Part shown: piece after piece, positions 49,610 to 61,535 of the stretch | How the letters are laid out: each line of letters starts with the position of its first letter | Position numbering within the stretch: position 1 is the first letter of the stretch | Source: Nocardioides renjunii | GTDB lineage: Bacteria > Actinomycetota > Actinomycetes > Propionibacteriales > Nocardioidaceae | Direction: 5' to 3' | NCBI RefSeq assembly: GCF_034661175.1 | Contig: NZ_CP141058.1 | Coordinates: 558,001 to 622,000 of the forward strand | DNA: 64,000 nucleotides | Notes under the pieces: generated by a model | Databases searched by the model: none | What the model was told of the DNA's origin: nothing | The model's input: the letters and a program-made list of their open reading frames with translations, nothing else | Program-made: the position numbers and the translations under genes

Positions 49610-50916
49610 TGGGAACACTCACCCCGGTCCTCACCGACAACTGGGACACCGAGCGCGCCTGGACCATGGCGGCCTACGAGGAGCGCGGCGGCTACGCGGC
49701 GCTCGACAAGGCCTTCGCCATGGCCCCCGACGACGTGATCGACGCCGTCAAGGAGTCGGGCCTGCGCGGCCGCGGCGGCGCCGGCTTCCCCACCGGCATG
49801 AAGTGGGGCTTCATCCCGCAGGACAACCCGCGGCCCAAGTACCTCGTCGTCAACGCCGACGAGTCCGAGCCGGGCACCTGCAAGGACATCCCGCTCATGA
49901 TGGCCAGCCCGCACACGCTGGTGGAGGGCGTCATCGTCAGCGCTTACGCCATCCGCGCCCACACCGCGTTCATCTACGTCCGCGGCGAGGTCCTCCACGT
50001 CGTACGACGCCTGCAGCGCGCGGTGCAGGAGGCCTACCTGGCCGGCCACCTCGGCAGCAACATCCACGGCTCGGGCTACGACCTCGACCTGGTCGTCCAC
50101 GCCGGCGCCGGCGCCTACATCTGCGGTGAGGAGACGGCGCTGCTCGAGGGCCTCGAGGGCCGCCGCGGCCAGCCGCGGCTGCGTCCGCCGTTCCCCGCGG
50201 TCGCCGGCCTCTACGCCAGCCCGACCGTGATCAACAACGTCGAGTCGATCGCCTCGGTCCCGAGCATCATCGTCAACGGCCCGGAGTGGTTCGCGGGCAT
50301 GGGCACCGAGAAGTCCAACGGCTTCGGCATCTTCAGCCTGTCCGGCCACGTGCGGACCCCCGGCCAGTACGAGGCCCCGCTGGGCATCACCCTGCGCGAG
50401 CTCATCGACCTGGCCGGCGGCATGCGCGAGGGCCACGAGCTGAAGTTCTGGACGCCGGGCGGGTCGAGCACCCCGCTCCTGACGCCCGAGCACCTCGACG
50501 TGCCGCTCGACTTCGAGTCCGTCGGTGCGGCCGGCTCGATGCTCGGCACCCGCGCGCTGCAGCTGTTCGACGAGACCACCTGCGTGGTCCGCGCGGTGCT
50601 GCGCTGGACGGAGTTCTACAAGCACGAGTCCTGCGGCAAGTGCACCCCGTGCCGCGAGGGCACGTGGTGGCTGACCCAGACGCTGGCCCGGCTGGAGAAG
50701 GGGCAGGGGAGCGAGGCCGACCTCGATCTGCTCCTCGACCAGTGCGACAACATCCTGGGCCGCTCGTTCTGCGCGCTCGGCGACGGCGCCACGAGCCCGA
50801 TCTCGAGCTCGATCCAGCACTTCCGCGACGAGTACCTCGCCCACCTCACCCACGGCGGCTGCCCCTTCGACGCCGCCGCCTCGACCGCCTTCGCACCCGC
50901 TGGAGCACATGCATGA
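49609..50916 (+). CDS. nuoF: NADH-quinone oxidoreductase subunit F
   Basis: 435-residue NADH- and FMN-binding subunit. The FMN/NADH loop is [13 protein letters not shown] (51-63) and a further FMN block is [14 protein letters not shown]. The [4Fe-4S] N3 ligands are in [12 protein letters not shown], with a fourth Cys in RSFCALGDG. Ends overlapping nuoG by ATGA. Confidence 0.97.
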   Translation: MGTLTPVLTDNWDTERAWTMAAYEERGGYAALDKAFAMAPDDVIDAVKESGLRGRGGAGFPTGMKWGFIPQDNPRPKYLVVNADESEPGTCKDIPLMMASPHTLVEGVIVSAYAIRAHTAFIYVRGEVLHVVRRLQRAVQEAYLAGHLGSNIHGSGYDLDLVVHAGAGAYICGEETALLEGLEGRRGQPRLRPPFPAVAGLYASPTVINNVESIASVPSIIVNGPEWFAGMGTEKSNGFGIFSLSGHVRTPGQYEAPLGITLRELIDLAGGMREGHELKFWTPGGSSTPLLTPEHLDVPLDFESVGAAGSMLGTRALQLFDETTCVVRAVLRWTEFYKHESCGKCTPCREGTWWLTQTLARLEKGQGSEADLDLLLDQCDNILGRSFCALGDGATSPISSSIQHFRDEYLAHLTHGGCPFDAAASTAFAPAGAHA

Positions 50917-53384
50917 CTGCGACCGACAAGGCGCCCGACACGGTCGGCACCGACCTGGTCACGCTCACCATCGACGGCGTCCAGGTCAGCGTCCCCAAGG
51001 ACACGCTGGTCATCCGCGCCGCCGAGCAGGTGGGCGTGCAGATCCCGCGCTTCTGCGACCACCCGCTGCTCGACCCGGTCGGCGCCTGCCGCCAGTGCCT
51101 GGTCGACATCCCCGACGCCGGCAACGGCCGTGGCTTCCCCAAGCCGCAGGCCTCCTGCACGCTGCCGGTCGCCGAGGGCATGGTCGTCAACACCCAGGCG
51201 ACCAGCGAGGTGGCCGACAAGGCCCAGCAGGGCGTCATGGAGTTCCTGCTGATCAACCACCCGCTCGATTGCCCGGTCTGCGACAAGGGCGGCGAGTGCC
51301 CGCTGCAGAACCAGGCGATGAGCAACGGCCGGGGCGAGAGCCGCTTCGCCCACTCCGGTGGCATCAAGCGCACGTTCCCCAAGCCGATCCACATCTCCGC
51401 CCAGGTCCTGCTCGACCGCGAGCGCTGCGTGCTCTGCGCGCGCTGCACCCGCTTCTCCGAGCAGATCGCCGGTGACCCGTTCATCGCCCTGGCCGAGCGT
51501 GGTGCGCTGCAGCAGGTCGCGATCTACGAGCGCGAGCCCTACGAGAGCTACTTCTCCGGCAACGCGATCCAGATCTGCCCGGTGGGTGCGCTCACCTCGG
51601 CCGACTACCGCTTCCGCTCGCGTCCCTTCGACCTCGTCTCCAACCCCGGCGTCGCCGAGCACGACGCCTGCGGTGCCGCGATCCGCATCGACCACCGGCG
51701 CGGCAAGGTGATGCGGCGCCTCGCGGGCAACGACCCCGAGGTCAACGAGGAGTGGATCAGCGACAAGGACCGGTTCGGCTTCCGCTACACGCAGGTCGAG
51801 GACCGGATCACCTACCCGCAGGTCCGCGAGGACGGCGAGCTCCGGCCCGCGTCGTGGCCCGAGGCGTTCGCCGTGGCCGCCCGCGGCCTGCGCGCCGCCG
51901 GTGCCGCCGCCGTCCTCACCGGCGGTCGCGTGACCGCCGAGGACGCCTACGCCTACGCCAAGTTCGCCCGCGTCGCGCTCGGCACCAACGACGTCGACTT
52001 CCGTGCCCGCCCGCACAGCGCCGAGGAGGCCAGCTTCCTGGCCTCGCACGTGGCGCTCACGGGCGGCGTGACCTACGCCGACCTGGAGGCCGCGCCGGTC
52101 GTCGTGCTGCTCGGCCTCGAGCCCGAGGACGAGGCCGCCACCATCTTCCTGCGCCTGCGCAAGGCCGCCCAGCGCGGACGTACGCAGGTGGTCTCCGTCG
52201 CCCCCTACACCTCGCGCGGCCTGCGCAAGATGAAGGGCCGGCTCGTGCCGGCGGTGCCCGGCACCGAGGTCGAGGTCATCGGCTCGCTCCGCGACGCCGA
52301 GCACGGCGTCACCAAGGACGCGATCATCCTCGTCGGCGAGCGCCTGGCCGGCACCCACGGTGCCCTCACCGCCGCAGCCGAGCTCGCCGCCGGCACCGGA
52401 GCCCGGCTGGCCTGGGTCCCGCGCCGCGCCGGCGACCGCGGTGCCGTCGAGGCCGGTGCGCTGCCCAACCTGCTGCCCGGCGGTCGTCCCGTCACCGAGG
52501 CCACTGCGCGCGTCGACCTCGCCGCCGCGTGGGGCGTCGACACGCTGCCCGCCAAGGTCGGTCGCGACGGCAACGCGATCGTCGCCGCCCTCGCCAAGGG
52601 TGAGCTCGGGGGAGTGGTGGTCGGTGGCGTGGACCCCGACGACACCGCCGACCCCGCCGCCTTCCGGGCCGCGCTCGACGCGGCCGGGTTCGTGGTCAGC
52701 CTCGAGCTGCGCGAGACCGACGTGACCCGAGTCGCCGACGTCGTCCTCCCGGTCGCCCCGGTGGCCGACAAGGCCGGCACCTTCGTGACCTGGGACGCCC
52801 GCCCGCGCGCGTTCGAGGCCGTCTTCGCCAACCCCTCGTCGCTGCCGGACCTGCGCGTCCTCGCCGGCATCGCGCAGGAGCTGGGCCGCCCGCTCGGCTT
52901 CCGCACGGTCGCCGACGTGCGCGCCGAGATGCAGTCGCTCGGCCCGTGGGACGGCGCCCGCCCGGCGCACGACGCCGGCAAGCCGCCGCGCGCCGCCAAG
53001 GGCAGGCGCGGTGCCGGAGCCCTGGCCCTCGCCACCTGGAAGCAGCTGGTCGACCTCGGCTCGATGCAGGACGGCGAGGCGCACCTGCGCGCGACCGGCC
53101 GCACGCCCGTCGTGCGCGTGAGCCGGGCGACGTACGAGTCGGTGTTCGGCCTGCTCGAGGGCGAGCCCGGCCGCGAGCAGCTGGCCACCGTCTCCGGCGA
53201 CCGCGGCAGCGTCACGCTGCCGGTCCTCATCGCCGACCTGCCCGACGACGTGGTCTGGGTCCCGGCGCGGTCCTTCGGCCGCGGCGTCCTGGCCGACCTC
53301 GCCTCGCCGGGCAGCCCGGTGACGCTGCGACAGGCGGCGTCGGTCGAGAGCACCGGTCTGGCCCTGAAGGGAGCCACGAAGTGA
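50913..53384 (+). CDS. nuoG: NADH-quinone oxidoreductase subunit G
   Basis: 823 residues. The N-terminal ferredoxin domain N1b has C48, C59, C62 and C82. N5 has H116, C120, C123 and C129 ([14 protein letters not shown]). N4 has C172, C175, C178 and C222. The long C-terminal molybdopterin-oxidoreductase-like part is retained as a structural domain; no cofactor is expected there. ATGA overlap with nuoF and GTGA with nuoH. Confidence 0.97.
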   Translation: MTATDKAPDTVGTDLVTLTIDGVQVSVPKDTLVIRAAEQVGVQIPRFCDHPLLDPVGACRQCLVDIPDAGNGRGFPKPQASCTLPVAEGMVVNTQATSEVADKAQQGVMEFLLINHPLDCPVCDKGGECPLQNQAMSNGRGESRFAHSGGIKRTFPKPIHISAQVLLDRERCVLCARCTRFSEQIAGDPFIALAERGALQQVAIYEREPYESYFSGNAIQICPVGALTSADYRFRSRPFDLVSNPGVAEHDACGAAIRIDHRRGKVMRRLAGNDPEVNEEWISDKDRFGFRYTQVEDRITYPQVREDGELRPASWPEAFAVAARGLRAAGAAAVLTGGRVTAEDAYAYAKFARVALGTNDVDFRARPHSAEEASFLASHVALTGGVTYADLEAAPVVVLLGLEPEDEAATIFLRLRKAAQRGRTQVVSVAPYTSRGLRKMKGRLVPAVPGTEVEVIGSLRDAEHGVTKDAIILVGERLAGTHGALTAAAELAAGTGARLAWVPRRAGDRGAVEAGALPNLLPGGRPVTEATARVDLAAAWGVDTLPAKVGRDGNAIVAALAKGELGGVVVGGVDPDDTADPAAFRAALDAAGFVVSLELRETDVTRVADVVLPVAPVADKAGTFVTWDARPRAFEAVFANPSSLPDLRVLAGIAQELGRPLGFRTVADVRAEMQSLGPWDGARPAHDAGKPPRAAKGRRGAGALALATWKQLVDLGSMQDGEAHLRATGRTPVVRVSRATYESVFGLLEGEPGREQLATVSGDRGSVTLPVLIADLPDDVVWVPARSFGRGVLADLASPGSPVTLRQAASVESTGLALKGATK

Positions 53385-54730
53385 CGAGCATCCTCCCGCT
53401 GGCAGCCGAGCTGCCCGACCCCGGCCTGGCCGCCTTCGGCCAGGACCCGTGGTGGGTCATCGCGCTCAAGGCCGTCTTCATCTTCCTGACCCTGGTGCTG
53501 CTGACGCTGTTCAACATCTGGTTCGAGCGCCGGGTCGTGGCCCGGATGCAGCACCGCATCGGCCCCAACGTGCACGGTCCCTTCGGCCTGCTGCAGTCGC
53601 TGGCCGACGGCGTGAAGCTCGCGCTGAAGGAGGACATCATCCCCAAGGCGGCCGACAAGGTCGTCTTCCTCATCGCGCCGGTGATCGCGGTCGTCCCCGC
53701 GTTCATCACCTGGGCGGTCATCCCGTTCGGGCCGGTGGTCAACTTCTTCGGCCACGAGACCCCGCTCCAGCTGACCGACATGCCGGTGGCCGTGCTGTTC
53801 ATGCTCGCCATCGCCTCGATCGGCATCTACGGCATCGTGCTCGGCGGTTGGTCGTCCGGGTCGACGTACTCGCTGCTCGGCGGCCTCCGCTCGAGCGCGC
53901 AGATGATCTCCTACGAGGTCGCGATGGGCCTGGCGCTGGTCGCGGTGTTCCTCTACGCCGGCTCCATGTCGACCTCGGAGATCGTCGCCGCGCAGGACCG
54001 CCTGTGGTTCGGGCTGATCCTGCTGCCGTCGTTCGTCATCTACGTGATCTCGATGGTCGGCGAGACCAACCGCGCGCCCTTCGACCTCCCCGAGGCCGAG
54101 GGCGAGCTGGTCGGCGGCTTCCACACCGAGTACTCCAGCCTCAAGTTCGCGTTGTTCTTCCTCGCCGAGTACATCAACCTCGCGACCGTGTCGGCCATCG
54201 CCACCACGCTGTTCCTCGGCGGCTGGGCCGCTCCGTGGGGCATCGAGAACGTGTGGGAGGGCGCCAACAGCGGCTACTGGCCCCTGCTCTGGTTCTTCGG
54301 CAAGGTCTTCATCTTCATCTTCCTGTTCGTCTGGCTGCGCGGCTCGCTGCCCCGCATGCGCTACGACCAGTTCATGGCGCTGGGCTGGAAGGTCCTCATC
54401 CCGGTCTCGCTGGCCTGGATCGTGGCCGTGGCCACCATCCGCGTCATCTCGCTCGAGGGCAACATCAACCGCACCTACCTCGTGGCGGCGATCGCCGTCC
54501 TGCTCGTGCTCACCGTCGGGCTGATGTTCCTCGGCGACAGCGGCGACAAGGACGACGACACCCGGGCCGAGGAAGCCGACGAGCCGCACGACGCGTTCGC
54601 CGGCGGCTTCCCCGTCCCGCCCATGCCCGCCGGCGGCGCCGTCCGCGGGGGCGCGCAGCCGCTGACGTTCACCCACTCGCCGGGGGGACGCACCACCGTC
54701 ACCGCTTCAGCGGAGGAGAACCATGAGTGA
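53381..54730 (+). CDS. nuoH: NADH-quinone oxidoreductase subunit H
   Basis: 449-residue membrane subunit linking the quinone site to the proton path, with eight to nine helices. Landmarks are [20 protein letters not shown] and the acidic loop [21 protein letters not shown] soluble Pro/Gly-rich tail of about 60 residues follows the last helix. GTG start coupled to nuoG; its end overlaps the nuoI ATG. Confidence 0.97.
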   Translation: MTSILPLAAELPDPGLAAFGQDPWWVIALKAVFIFLTLVLLTLFNIWFERRVVARMQHRIGPNVHGPFGLLQSLADGVKLALKEDIIPKAADKVVFLIAPVIAVVPAFITWAVIPFGPVVNFFGHETPLQLTDMPVAVLFMLAIASIGIYGIVLGGWSSGSTYSLLGGLRSSAQMISYEVAMGLALVAVFLYAGSMSTSEIVAAQDRLWFGLILLPSFVIYVISMVGETNRAPFDLPEAEGELVGGFHTEYSSLKFALFFLAEYINLATVSAIATTLFLGGWAAPWGIENVWEGANSGYWPLLWFFGKVFIFIFLFVWLRGSLPRMRYDQFMALGWKVLIPVSLAWIVAVATIRVISLEGNINRTYLVAAIAVLLVLTVGLMFLGDSGDKDDDTRAEEADEPHDAFAGGFPVPPMPAGGAVRGGAQPLTFTHSPGGRTTVTASAEENHE

Positions 54731-55352
54731 GTCCAGCTCCGGCTCGAAGAGCGTCAAGGAGAGCCTCTGGGACCCGATCGCGGGGTTCGGCGTCACCTTC
54801 CGGACGATGTTCAAGAAGGTCGTCACCGAGCAGTACCCGTTCGAGAAGCTCCCCACCGCCCCGCGCTTCCACGGCCGGCACCAGCTGAACCGCTGGCCCG
54901 ACGGCCTCGAGAAGTGCATCGGCTGCGAGCTGTGCGCGTGGGCCTGCCCCGCGGACGCGATCTACGTCGAGGGTGCCTCCAACGTCGACCTGCCCGACGG
55001 GTCCGGGCGCTTCAGCCCGGGTGAGCGCTACGGCCGCGTCTACCAGATCAACTACCTGCGCTGCATCCTGTGCGGGCTCTGCATCGAGGCGTGCCCGACC
55101 CGCGCGCTGACGATGACCAACGAGTACGAGCTGGCCGACAACAACCGCGCCGACCTGATCTACGAGAAGTCCGACCTGCTCGCGCCGCTGCTGCCCGGGA
55201 TGGAGCAGCCGCCGCACCCGATGCGGCTCGGCGACGACGAGGGCGACTACTACCGCGGCAGCTACAGCGGGCGGACCGCCGACCCGGCGACCGTCGGCGG
55301 CGAGGCGCAGGCCCAGGAGCAGTGGACCAGCTCGACCGAGAAGGAGTCCTGA
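54723..55352 (+). CDS. nuoI: NADH-quinone oxidoreductase subunit I
   Basis: 209 residues with two [4Fe-4S] clusters (N6a, N6b): [12 protein letters not shown] (C65, C68, C71, C75) and [12 protein letters not shown] (C114, C117, C120, C124). The 27-residue gap between the motifs and an acidic C-terminal tail of about 50 residues are typical of actinobacteria. Overlaps nuoH by 8 bp and nuoJ by one base. Confidence 0.97.
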   Translation: MSESSSGSKSVKESLWDPIAGFGVTFRTMFKKVVTEQYPFEKLPTAPRFHGRHQLNRWPDGLEKCIGCELCAWACPADAIYVEGASNVDLPDGSGRFSPGERYGRVYQINYLRCILCGLCIEACPTRALTMTNEYELADNNRADLIYEKSDLLAPLLPGMEQPPHPMRLGDDEGDYYRGSYSGRTADPATVGGEAQAQEQWTSSTEKES

Positions 55353-56164
55353 TGGCCTTCTGGCTCCTGGCCCCGATCATGGTGCTCGCCGCCCTCGGCA
55401 TCCTCTTCGTCCGCAAGGCCGTCCACGCGGCGCTGCTCCTCGCCGTGGTGATGATCAGCCTGGCGGTGCTCTACGCCGTCCTGGACGCGCCGTTCCTCTT
55501 CGCGGTCCAGATCATCGTCTACACCGGCGCCATCCTCATGCTGTTCCTCTTCGTGATGATGCTCATCGGCGTCGACGCCTCCGACTCGATCGTGGAGACC
55601 ATCCGCGGCCAGCGGGTGATGGCGGTCGTCCTCGGCCTGCTGTTCGGCACCGTGCTGGTCGTGGGCATCAGCCAGGTCACGCTGGGTGCCGTCGTCGGCC
55701 TCGACGAGGCCAACGCCGGCGGCAACGTGCCGGCGATCGCCAACATCCTGTTCTCCCGCTACGTCTTCGCCTTCGAGGCGACCAGCGCCCTGCTGATCAC
55801 CGCCGCGCTGGGCGCGATGGTGCTCGCCCACCGCGAGCGCCTCACGCCGAAGGCCACGCAGGCCGACCTCGCCGCGAAGCGGATGCGCGACTACGCCGAG
55901 CACGGCAAGCACCCCGGTCCGCTGCCCTCGCCCGGCGTCTACGCCCGGCACAACGCCGTCGACACCCCGGCGCTGCTGCCCGACGGCACGGCCGCCGAGT
56001 CGTCGGTCTCCCGGGTGCTCGCCGCCCGCGGCACGGTCCGCTCGGCTCCCGCGCTCGCCGACGACATCGACGACGTACGCCGCCAGATCGGGGACCCGGC
56101 CACGATGCCGGAGACCTCCGGCAAGGCCGGCGCGGCCGCGAACACCGAAGAGGACGTGAAGTGA
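55352..56164 (+). CDS. nuoJ: NADH-quinone oxidoreductase subunit J
   Basis: 270 residues: five transmembrane helices in the first 165 residues, including the conserved helix [19 protein letters not shown], then a cytoplasmic tail of about 100 polar residues not found in the short proteobacterial subunit. ATG shares one base with the nuoI stop; GTGA overlap with nuoK. Confidence 0.96.
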   Translation: MAFWLLAPIMVLAALGILFVRKAVHAALLLAVVMISLAVLYAVLDAPFLFAVQIIVYTGAILMLFLFVMMLIGVDASDSIVETIRGQRVMAVVLGLLFGTVLVVGISQVTLGAVVGLDEANAGGNVPAIANILFSRYVFAFEATSALLITAALGAMVLAHRERLTPKATQADLAAKRMRDYAEHGKHPGPLPSPGVYARHNAVDTPALLPDGTAAESSVSRVLAARGTVRSAPALADDIDDVRRQIGDPATMPETSGKAGAAANTEEDVK

Positions 56165-56454
56165 CCCAGTACGTGATCCTCTCCGCGATCCTCTTCACCA
56201 TCGGCTGCGTCGGCGTCCTGGTGCGCCGCAACGCCATCGTGGTGTTCATGTGCGTGGAGCTGATGCTCAACGCCTGCAACCTGGCGTTCGTCGCCTTCGC
56301 CCGTCAGCACGGCAACCTCGACGGCCAGATCACCGCCTTCTTCGTGATGGTGGTGGCGGCTGCCGAGGTCGTGATCGGGCTCGCGATCATCATGACCATC
56401 TTCCGCACGCGACGCTCGGCCTCGGTCGACGACGCCAGCCTGCTGAAGTACTGA
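56161..56454 (+). CDS. nuoK: NADH-quinone oxidoreductase subunit K
   Basis: 97 residues, three helices, with the conserved glutamates in [11 protein letters not shown] and [11 protein letters not shown] that form part of the proton path. GTG start overlaps the nuoJ stop. A 10-base gap leads to nuoL, one of the few in the operon. Confidence 0.97.
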   Translation: MTQYVILSAILFTIGCVGVLVRRNAIVVFMCVELMLNACNLAFVAFARQHGNLDGQITAFFVMVVAAAEVVIGLAIIMTIFRTRRSASVDDASLLKY

Positions 56455-56464
56455 GGGAGCACTC

Positions 56465-58447
56465 GTGAACCTGTTGTCCCACTCGGTCCTCATGGCGGCG
56501 GAGGACGGTGGCCACGCACCCGTGGTCGCCCCCGACGGCATGGCCGGTGGCGTGTTCGACCTGCTGTGGCTGGTCATCGCCCTGCCGCTGCTCGGTGCGG
56601 TCCTGCTGCTCGGCGTCGCGCCGTTCCTCCGGGGGTCGCTCAAGGCCACCGTCGACAAGCACGGCCACCTCCTCGGCACCGCCATGGCGGTCCTGTCGTT
56701 CGTGCTGAGCCTCGCGCTCTTCCTCGCCCTGCTCGGCCGCGACGCCGAGGAGCGCCAGGTCGGCCAGCAGCTCTGGACCTGGTTCGAGACCGGCTCCCTC
56801 ACCGTCGGCATGGACCTGCTCTACGACCAGCTCGCCGCGCTCTTCCTGTTGCTGATCACCGGCGTCGGCTCGCTGATCCACGTCTACGCCATCGGCTACA
56901 TGGAGCACGACCCGCGCCGGCGGCGGTTCTTCGGCTACCTCAACCTGTTCGTCGCGGCCATGCTCACGCTGATCCTGTCGGCCAACTTCGTGGGCCTGTT
57001 CCTGGGCTGGGAGGGCGTCGGCCTCGCGTCGTACCTGCTCATCGGCTTCTGGCAGCACAAGCCCTCGGCGGCCGCCGCCGCCAAGAAGGCCTTCGTCATC
57101 AACCGCGTCGGTGACATCGGCCTGTCCCTGGCGATCGCGCTGATGTTCGCCACCTTCGGCACCACCGACTTCGGCGGCGTCAGCGAGCTGGCCGGCGACG
57201 CGTCGCAGGACACGATGACGGCGCTCGGCCTGCTGCTGCTCCTCGGGGCGTGCGGCAAGTCCGCACAGGTGCCGCTGCAGGCGTGGCTGCTCGACGCGAT
57301 GGAGGGCCCGACCCCGGTCTCGGCGCTGATCCACGCCGCCACCATGGTCACCGCCGGCGTCTACCTCGTGGTGCGCGCCAACTTCATCTTCGACCTCGCC
57401 CCGATCGCTCAGACCGCGGTGGTCGTGGTGGCCACGGTGACGCTGCTGTGGGGTGCGGTCCTCGGGTGCGCGAAGGACGACATCAAGAAGGCGCTGGCCG
57501 GCTCGACGATGAGCCAGATCGGCTACATGATGCTCGCCGCCGGCCTCGGACCGGTCGGCTACCCGTTCGCGATCTTCCACCTGCTCACCCACGGGTTCTT
57601 CAAGGCCAACATGTTCCTCGGCGCCGGCTCGGTCATGCACGGGATGGATGACGACGTCGACATGCGCCACTACGGCGCTCTCAACAAGGCCATGCCGGTG
57701 ACGTTCCTGACCTTCGCGATGGGCTACCTCGCCATCATCGGGTTCCCCGGGTTCTCCGGGTTCTGGTCCAAGGACAAGATCATCGAGTCCGCCCTGGCCG
57801 AGAACCTGCTCGTCGGTGTGCTCGCCGTCATCGGAGCGGGCATCACCGCCTTCTACATGACCCGCCTCATGCTGCTGACGTTCTTCACCAGCAGGCGCTG
57901 GGAGAAGGACGTCCACCCGCACGAGTCGCCCAAGGTGATGACCGTGCCGCTGATCGTGCTGGCCGCGCTCTCCGTGCTCGGCGGTGCCCTGCTGCTCAAC
58001 GACTGGATCGTGACCTGGCTCGAGCCGGTCACCGGTCAGGCCGAGCACCACGAGCCGCCGCTGCCCGCGATCGTCATCACGCTGATCATCACCGCCGTCG
58101 TCGCCCTCGGCGTCGCCGCCGCCTGGTTCCTCGTCGGCAAGCGCGACGTGCCGCGCGAGGCGCCCCGGGACGTCTCCTTCGCGACCCGGGCCGCGCGTGC
58201 GGACCTCTACGGCGACGCGATCAACGACGCGGTCGTGGTCCGTCCCGGGGCCTCGCTCGTGGGCGGCCTGACCACCTTCGACCGGGTCGGGGTGGACGGC
58301 GTCGTCGAGGGCGGCTCGGCCGCCGTCGGCGGGCTGTCCCGCACGATGCGCCGCGTCCAGAACGGCTTCGTGCGCTCCTACGCCCTGTCCCTCCTCGGGG
58401 GCGCCCTCCTGGTCGTCCTCGCTCTCCTGGCGGTGAACTTCGCATGA
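56465..58447 (+). CDS. nuoL: NADH-quinone oxidoreductase subunit L
   Basis: 660-residue antiporter-like proton-pumping subunit with about sixteen helices and the long lateral helix near the C-terminus. Landmarks are [33 protein letters not shown] and the lysine-containing [23 protein letters not shown] start at 56465; GTG/ATG-type overlap with nuoM. Confidence 0.97.
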   Translation: MNLLSHSVLMAAEDGGHAPVVAPDGMAGGVFDLLWLVIALPLLGAVLLLGVAPFLRGSLKATVDKHGHLLGTAMAVLSFVLSLALFLALLGRDAEERQVGQQLWTWFETGSLTVGMDLLYDQLAALFLLLITGVGSLIHVYAIGYMEHDPRRRRFFGYLNLFVAAMLTLILSANFVGLFLGWEGVGLASYLLIGFWQHKPSAAAAAKKAFVINRVGDIGLSLAIALMFATFGTTDFGGVSELAGDASQDTMTALGLLLLLGACGKSAQVPLQAWLLDAMEGPTPVSALIHAATMVTAGVYLVVRANFIFDLAPIAQTAVVVVATVTLLWGAVLGCAKDDIKKALAGSTMSQIGYMMLAAGLGPVGYPFAIFHLLTHGFFKANMFLGAGSVMHGMDDDVDMRHYGALNKAMPVTFLTFAMGYLAIIGFPGFSGFWSKDKIIESALAENLLVGVLAVIGAGITAFYMTRLMLLTFFTSRRWEKDVHPHESPKVMTVPLIVLAALSVLGGALLLNDWIVTWLEPVTGQAEHHEPPLPAIVITLIITAVVALGVAAAWFLVGKRDVPREAPRDVSFATRAARADLYGDAINDAVVVRPGASLVGGLTTFDRVGVDGVVEGGSAAVGGLSRTMRRVQNGFVRSYALSLLGGALLVVLALLAVNFA

Positions 58448-59946
58448 TCCTGACGATCCTCATCCTGCTGCCGCTGGTCGGCGCGGTCGTCACGGCCGTC
58501 GTGCCGGGCGCGCTCGCCCGACTGGTCGGCCTCGGCTTCGCCGCCGCGACGCTGGTCGCCGGCGTCGTCGTCGCCACGCAGTACGACGCCGGCGGGGGCA
58601 TGCAGCTCACCGAGACCCACACCTGGATCGAGTCCCTCGGCGTCCACTACGCCCTGGGCGTCGACGGCCTGGGCCTGCTGATGATCCTGCTGACCGTCGT
58701 CCTCGTGCCGATCGTGCTGCTCGCCGGCTGGCGCGAGTCCGACGAGCCGGGCAACAGCGGCGCCCGGGCGTTCTTCGCCTGGACCCTGGCCCTGGAGGCC
58801 ATGTCTCTGGCGGTCTTCGCCGCGACCGACGTGCTGCTCTTCTACGTCGTCTTCGAGGCGACGCTGATCCCGGCCTACTTCCTCATCGGCGGCTTCGGCC
58901 GCGCCGGTCGGGGACGGGCCGCGACCAAGTTCCTCATCTACCAGCTCGCCGGTGGGCTGATCATGCTCGCCTCGGTGATCGGCCTCTACGTCGTCTCCGC
59001 CAACGCCGGCAACCCGAGCTTCCTGCTCAGCGACCTCGCCGCCATCGACATCGACGAGACCACCCAGCGCTGGCTGTTCGTCGGCTTCTTCATCGCCTTC
59101 GCGATCAAGGCGCCGATGTTCCCGGTGCACACCTGGCTGGCCGACACCACCGAGAAGGCGACGACGGGCACCTCGGTGCTCCTGGTCTGCGTCCTCGACA
59201 AGATCGGCACGTTCGGCATGCTGCGGTTCTGCCTCGGGCTGCTGCCCGACGCCTCGCAGTGGGCGACGCCGGTCGTGGTCGCGCTGGCGCTGGTCTCGAT
59301 CATCTACGGCGCGCTGGTCGCCATCGGCCAGGACGACGTCCTGCGCCTGATCGGCCTCACGTCGCTCTCGCACTTCGGCTTCATCGTGCTGGGCATCTTC
59401 GTGTTCAGCTCCACCGGTGGCGCCGGCGCGATCCTCTACATGGTCAACCACGGCATCGCGACGGCGCTGATGTTCCTGGTCGCCGGGTTCCTCATCCGTC
59501 GCACCGGCACGGCGTCCATCCGGCAGATGGGCGGCGTCGAGCGGACGGCGCCGGTCCTGGCCGGCTTCTTCCTGGTCGCCGGGCTCGCGGCCGCCGGCCT
59601 GCCCGGCCTGTCGCCGTTCGTCTCGGAGATGCTCGTCATCATCGCTGCGTTCGACCACCACTGGCTGGTCGGGTCGGTCGCCGTCCTCGCCATCGTCCTC
59701 GCCGCGTTCTACGCGCTCTGGATGTACGAGCGGACGATGACCGGCGGCGGCCGCGGGGCCGCCGGCCGCGAGGGCCTCGCGCCCGTCGCGGACCTCGACC
59801 GGCGTGAGGTCGGCATCCTCGCGCCGCTGCTGCTCGCACTGGTGCTCTTCGGCTTCTACCCGATGCCGCTGCTCGACGTCATCAATCCCGTCGTCCACGA
59901 CACCCTCGCGGAAGTGGGCATCGGCCAGGAGGGTGGTCCCCAGTGA
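58444..59946 (+). CDS. nuoM: NADH-quinone oxidoreductase subunit M
   Basis: 500-residue antiporter-like subunit with fourteen helices. The proton-path glutamate is in [20 protein letters not shown], and [14 protein letters not shown] and [15 protein letters not shown] are diagnostic. ATG start overlaps the nuoL stop (ATGA); GTGA overlap with nuoN. Confidence 0.97.
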   Translation: MILTILILLPLVGAVVTAVVPGALARLVGLGFAAATLVAGVVVATQYDAGGGMQLTETHTWIESLGVHYALGVDGLGLLMILLTVVLVPIVLLAGWRESDEPGNSGARAFFAWTLALEAMSLAVFAATDVLLFYVVFEATLIPAYFLIGGFGRAGRGRAATKFLIYQLAGGLIMLASVIGLYVVSANAGNPSFLLSDLAAIDIDETTQRWLFVGFFIAFAIKAPMFPVHTWLADTTEKATTGTSVLLVCVLDKIGTFGMLRFCLGLLPDASQWATPVVVALALVSIIYGALVAIGQDDVLRLIGLTSLSHFGFIVLGIFVFSSTGGAGAILYMVNHGIATALMFLVAGFLIRRTGTASIRQMGGVERTAPVLAGFFLVAGLAAAGLPGLSPFVSEMLVIIAAFDHHWLVGSVAVLAIVLAAFYALWMYERTMTGGGRGAAGREGLAPVADLDRREVGILAPLLLALVLFGFYPMPLLDVINPVVHDTLAEVGIGQEGGPQ

Positions 59947-61535
59947 CCGAGTTCGTGAAGCCCAGCATCGAGTACTTCGAGCTGTGGCCGCTGCTGGTCG
60001 TCTTCGGGGTCGCCTGCCTCGGCGTCGTCGTGGAGGCCTTCCTCCCGCGCGCCGCGCGCTACACCGCCCAGGTCGTGCTGGCGCTGGTCGGCCTCGTCGT
60101 GGCGCTGGTCGGCGTCGTGCTGGTCGCCCGGGACGTCACCACGTACGACGAGGGCGCCGCGCGCGGCGTCCTGGCGGTCGGCGGCACCATCGCCGTCGAC
60201 GGGCCCAGCCTGTTCATCTGGGGACTGGTGCTGGCCCTGGCCATCGCCGGCGTCCTCCTCTTCGCCGAGCGCCGGCTCGACAACGGCGTCTCGGCCTTCG
60301 CCGGCCAGGCCGCCGCGGTGCCCGGGACCGACGCGGAGACCGCCGCCATCGCGGCCAACCGCGAGCACACCGAGGTCTACCCGCTGATGATGTTCGCGGT
60401 CTTCGGGATGATGCTGTTCCCGGCCGCCAACGACCTGCTCACCATGTTCGTCGGCCTCGAGGTGCTCTCGCTGCCGCTCTACCTGCTCACCGGCCTGGCG
60501 CGCCGTCGCCGGCTGCTGAGCCAGGAGGCGGCGCTCAAGTACTTCCTGCTCGGCGCGTTCTCGTCCGGCTTCTTCCTCTACGGCGCCGCCATGCTCTACG
60601 GCTACGCCGGGTCGATGGACTTCGCCGCGATCAACGAGGCGGTCCGCAACGACGTCGGCAGCTCCAGCCTGCTGCTCCTCGGCACCGGCCTGCTCTCCGT
60701 CGGCCTGCTGTTCAAGGTCGGCGCGGTGCCGTTCCAGGCGTGGACGCCCGACGTCTACCAGGGCGCCCCGACCCCGGTCACGGCCTTCATGGCGGCCGGC
60801 ACCAAGGTCGCCGCTTTCGGCGCGATCATGCGCCTGTTCTACGTCGCCCTCGGCGCCGACCGCTGGTCGTGGCAGCCGATGCTGTGGATCATCGCGATCC
60901 TGTCGATGTTCGTCGGTGCCGCGCTCGCGATCACGCAGAGCGACATCAAGCGCCTGCTGGCCTACTCCTCGGTCGCCCACACCGGCTTCATCCTCACCGG
61001 CGTGATCGGGATCCAGGCCTCCGACCAGCTCGCGGTCGGCGAGATCAGCTCGGTGCAGGCGGTGCTGTTCTACCTCGCCACCTACGGCTTCGCCACGATC
61101 GGCGCGTTCGCCGTGGTCAGCCTGGTCCGCGACGGCGGCGGCGAGACCACGGCCATCGACCGGTGGGCCGGGCTCGGCAAGGAGTCGCCGGTGGTCGCGG
61201 CCGTCTTCGCCTTCTTCCTCCTCGCCATGGCGGGGATCCCGCTCACCGCGGGCTTCGTCGGCAAGCTGGCCGTCTTCTCCGTGGCCCTCGCCGCGGGGGC
61301 GTGGCCGGTCGTCGTGGCCGCCGTGCTCGCGAGCATCATCGCGGCGTTCCTCTACATCCGGGTCATCAAGGTCATGTACTTCGACGAGCCGATCGGCGCC
61401 GGTCCGAGCGTGGCGTACCCGTCCGTGCTGACCGCGACGACCATCGCCGTCGGCGCGGCCGTCACGCTCGTCCTCGGCGTCCTGCCCGGCCCGGTGCTCG
61501 ACCTGGCGGCGGTTGCGGGAGAATTCATCAGGTGA
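59943..61535 (+). CDS. nuoN: NADH-quinone oxidoreductase subunit N
   Basis: 530-residue antiporter-like subunit, last of the complex. Landmarks are FVGLEVLSLPLYLLTG, FQAWTPDVYQGAPTPV and ITQSDIKRLLAYSSVAHTGF, carrying the key Glu and Lys residues. GTG start. Its stop overlaps the GTG of the polyprenyl synthase gene, so that gene is co-transcribed with complex I. Confidence 0.97.
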   Translation: MTEFVKPSIEYFELWPLLVVFGVACLGVVVEAFLPRAARYTAQVVLALVGLVVALVGVVLVARDVTTYDEGAARGVLAVGGTIAVDGPSLFIWGLVLALAIAGVLLFAERRLDNGVSAFAGQAAAVPGTDAETAAIAANREHTEVYPLMMFAVFGMMLFPAANDLLTMFVGLEVLSLPLYLLTGLARRRRLLSQEAALKYFLLGAFSSGFFLYGAAMLYGYAGSMDFAAINEAVRNDVGSSSLLLLGTGLLSVGLLFKVGAVPFQAWTPDVYQGAPTPVTAFMAAGTKVAAFGAIMRLFYVALGADRWSWQPMLWIIAILSMFVGAALAITQSDIKRLLAYSSVAHTGFILTGVIGIQASDQLAVGEISSVQAVLFYLATYGFATIGAFAVVSLVRDGGGETTAIDRWAGLGKESPVVAAVFAFFLLAMAGIPLTAGFVGKLAVFSVALAAGAWPVVVAAVLASIIAAFLYIRVIKVMYFDEPIGAGPSVAYPSVLTATTIAVGAAVTLVLGVLPGPVLDLAAVAGEFIR

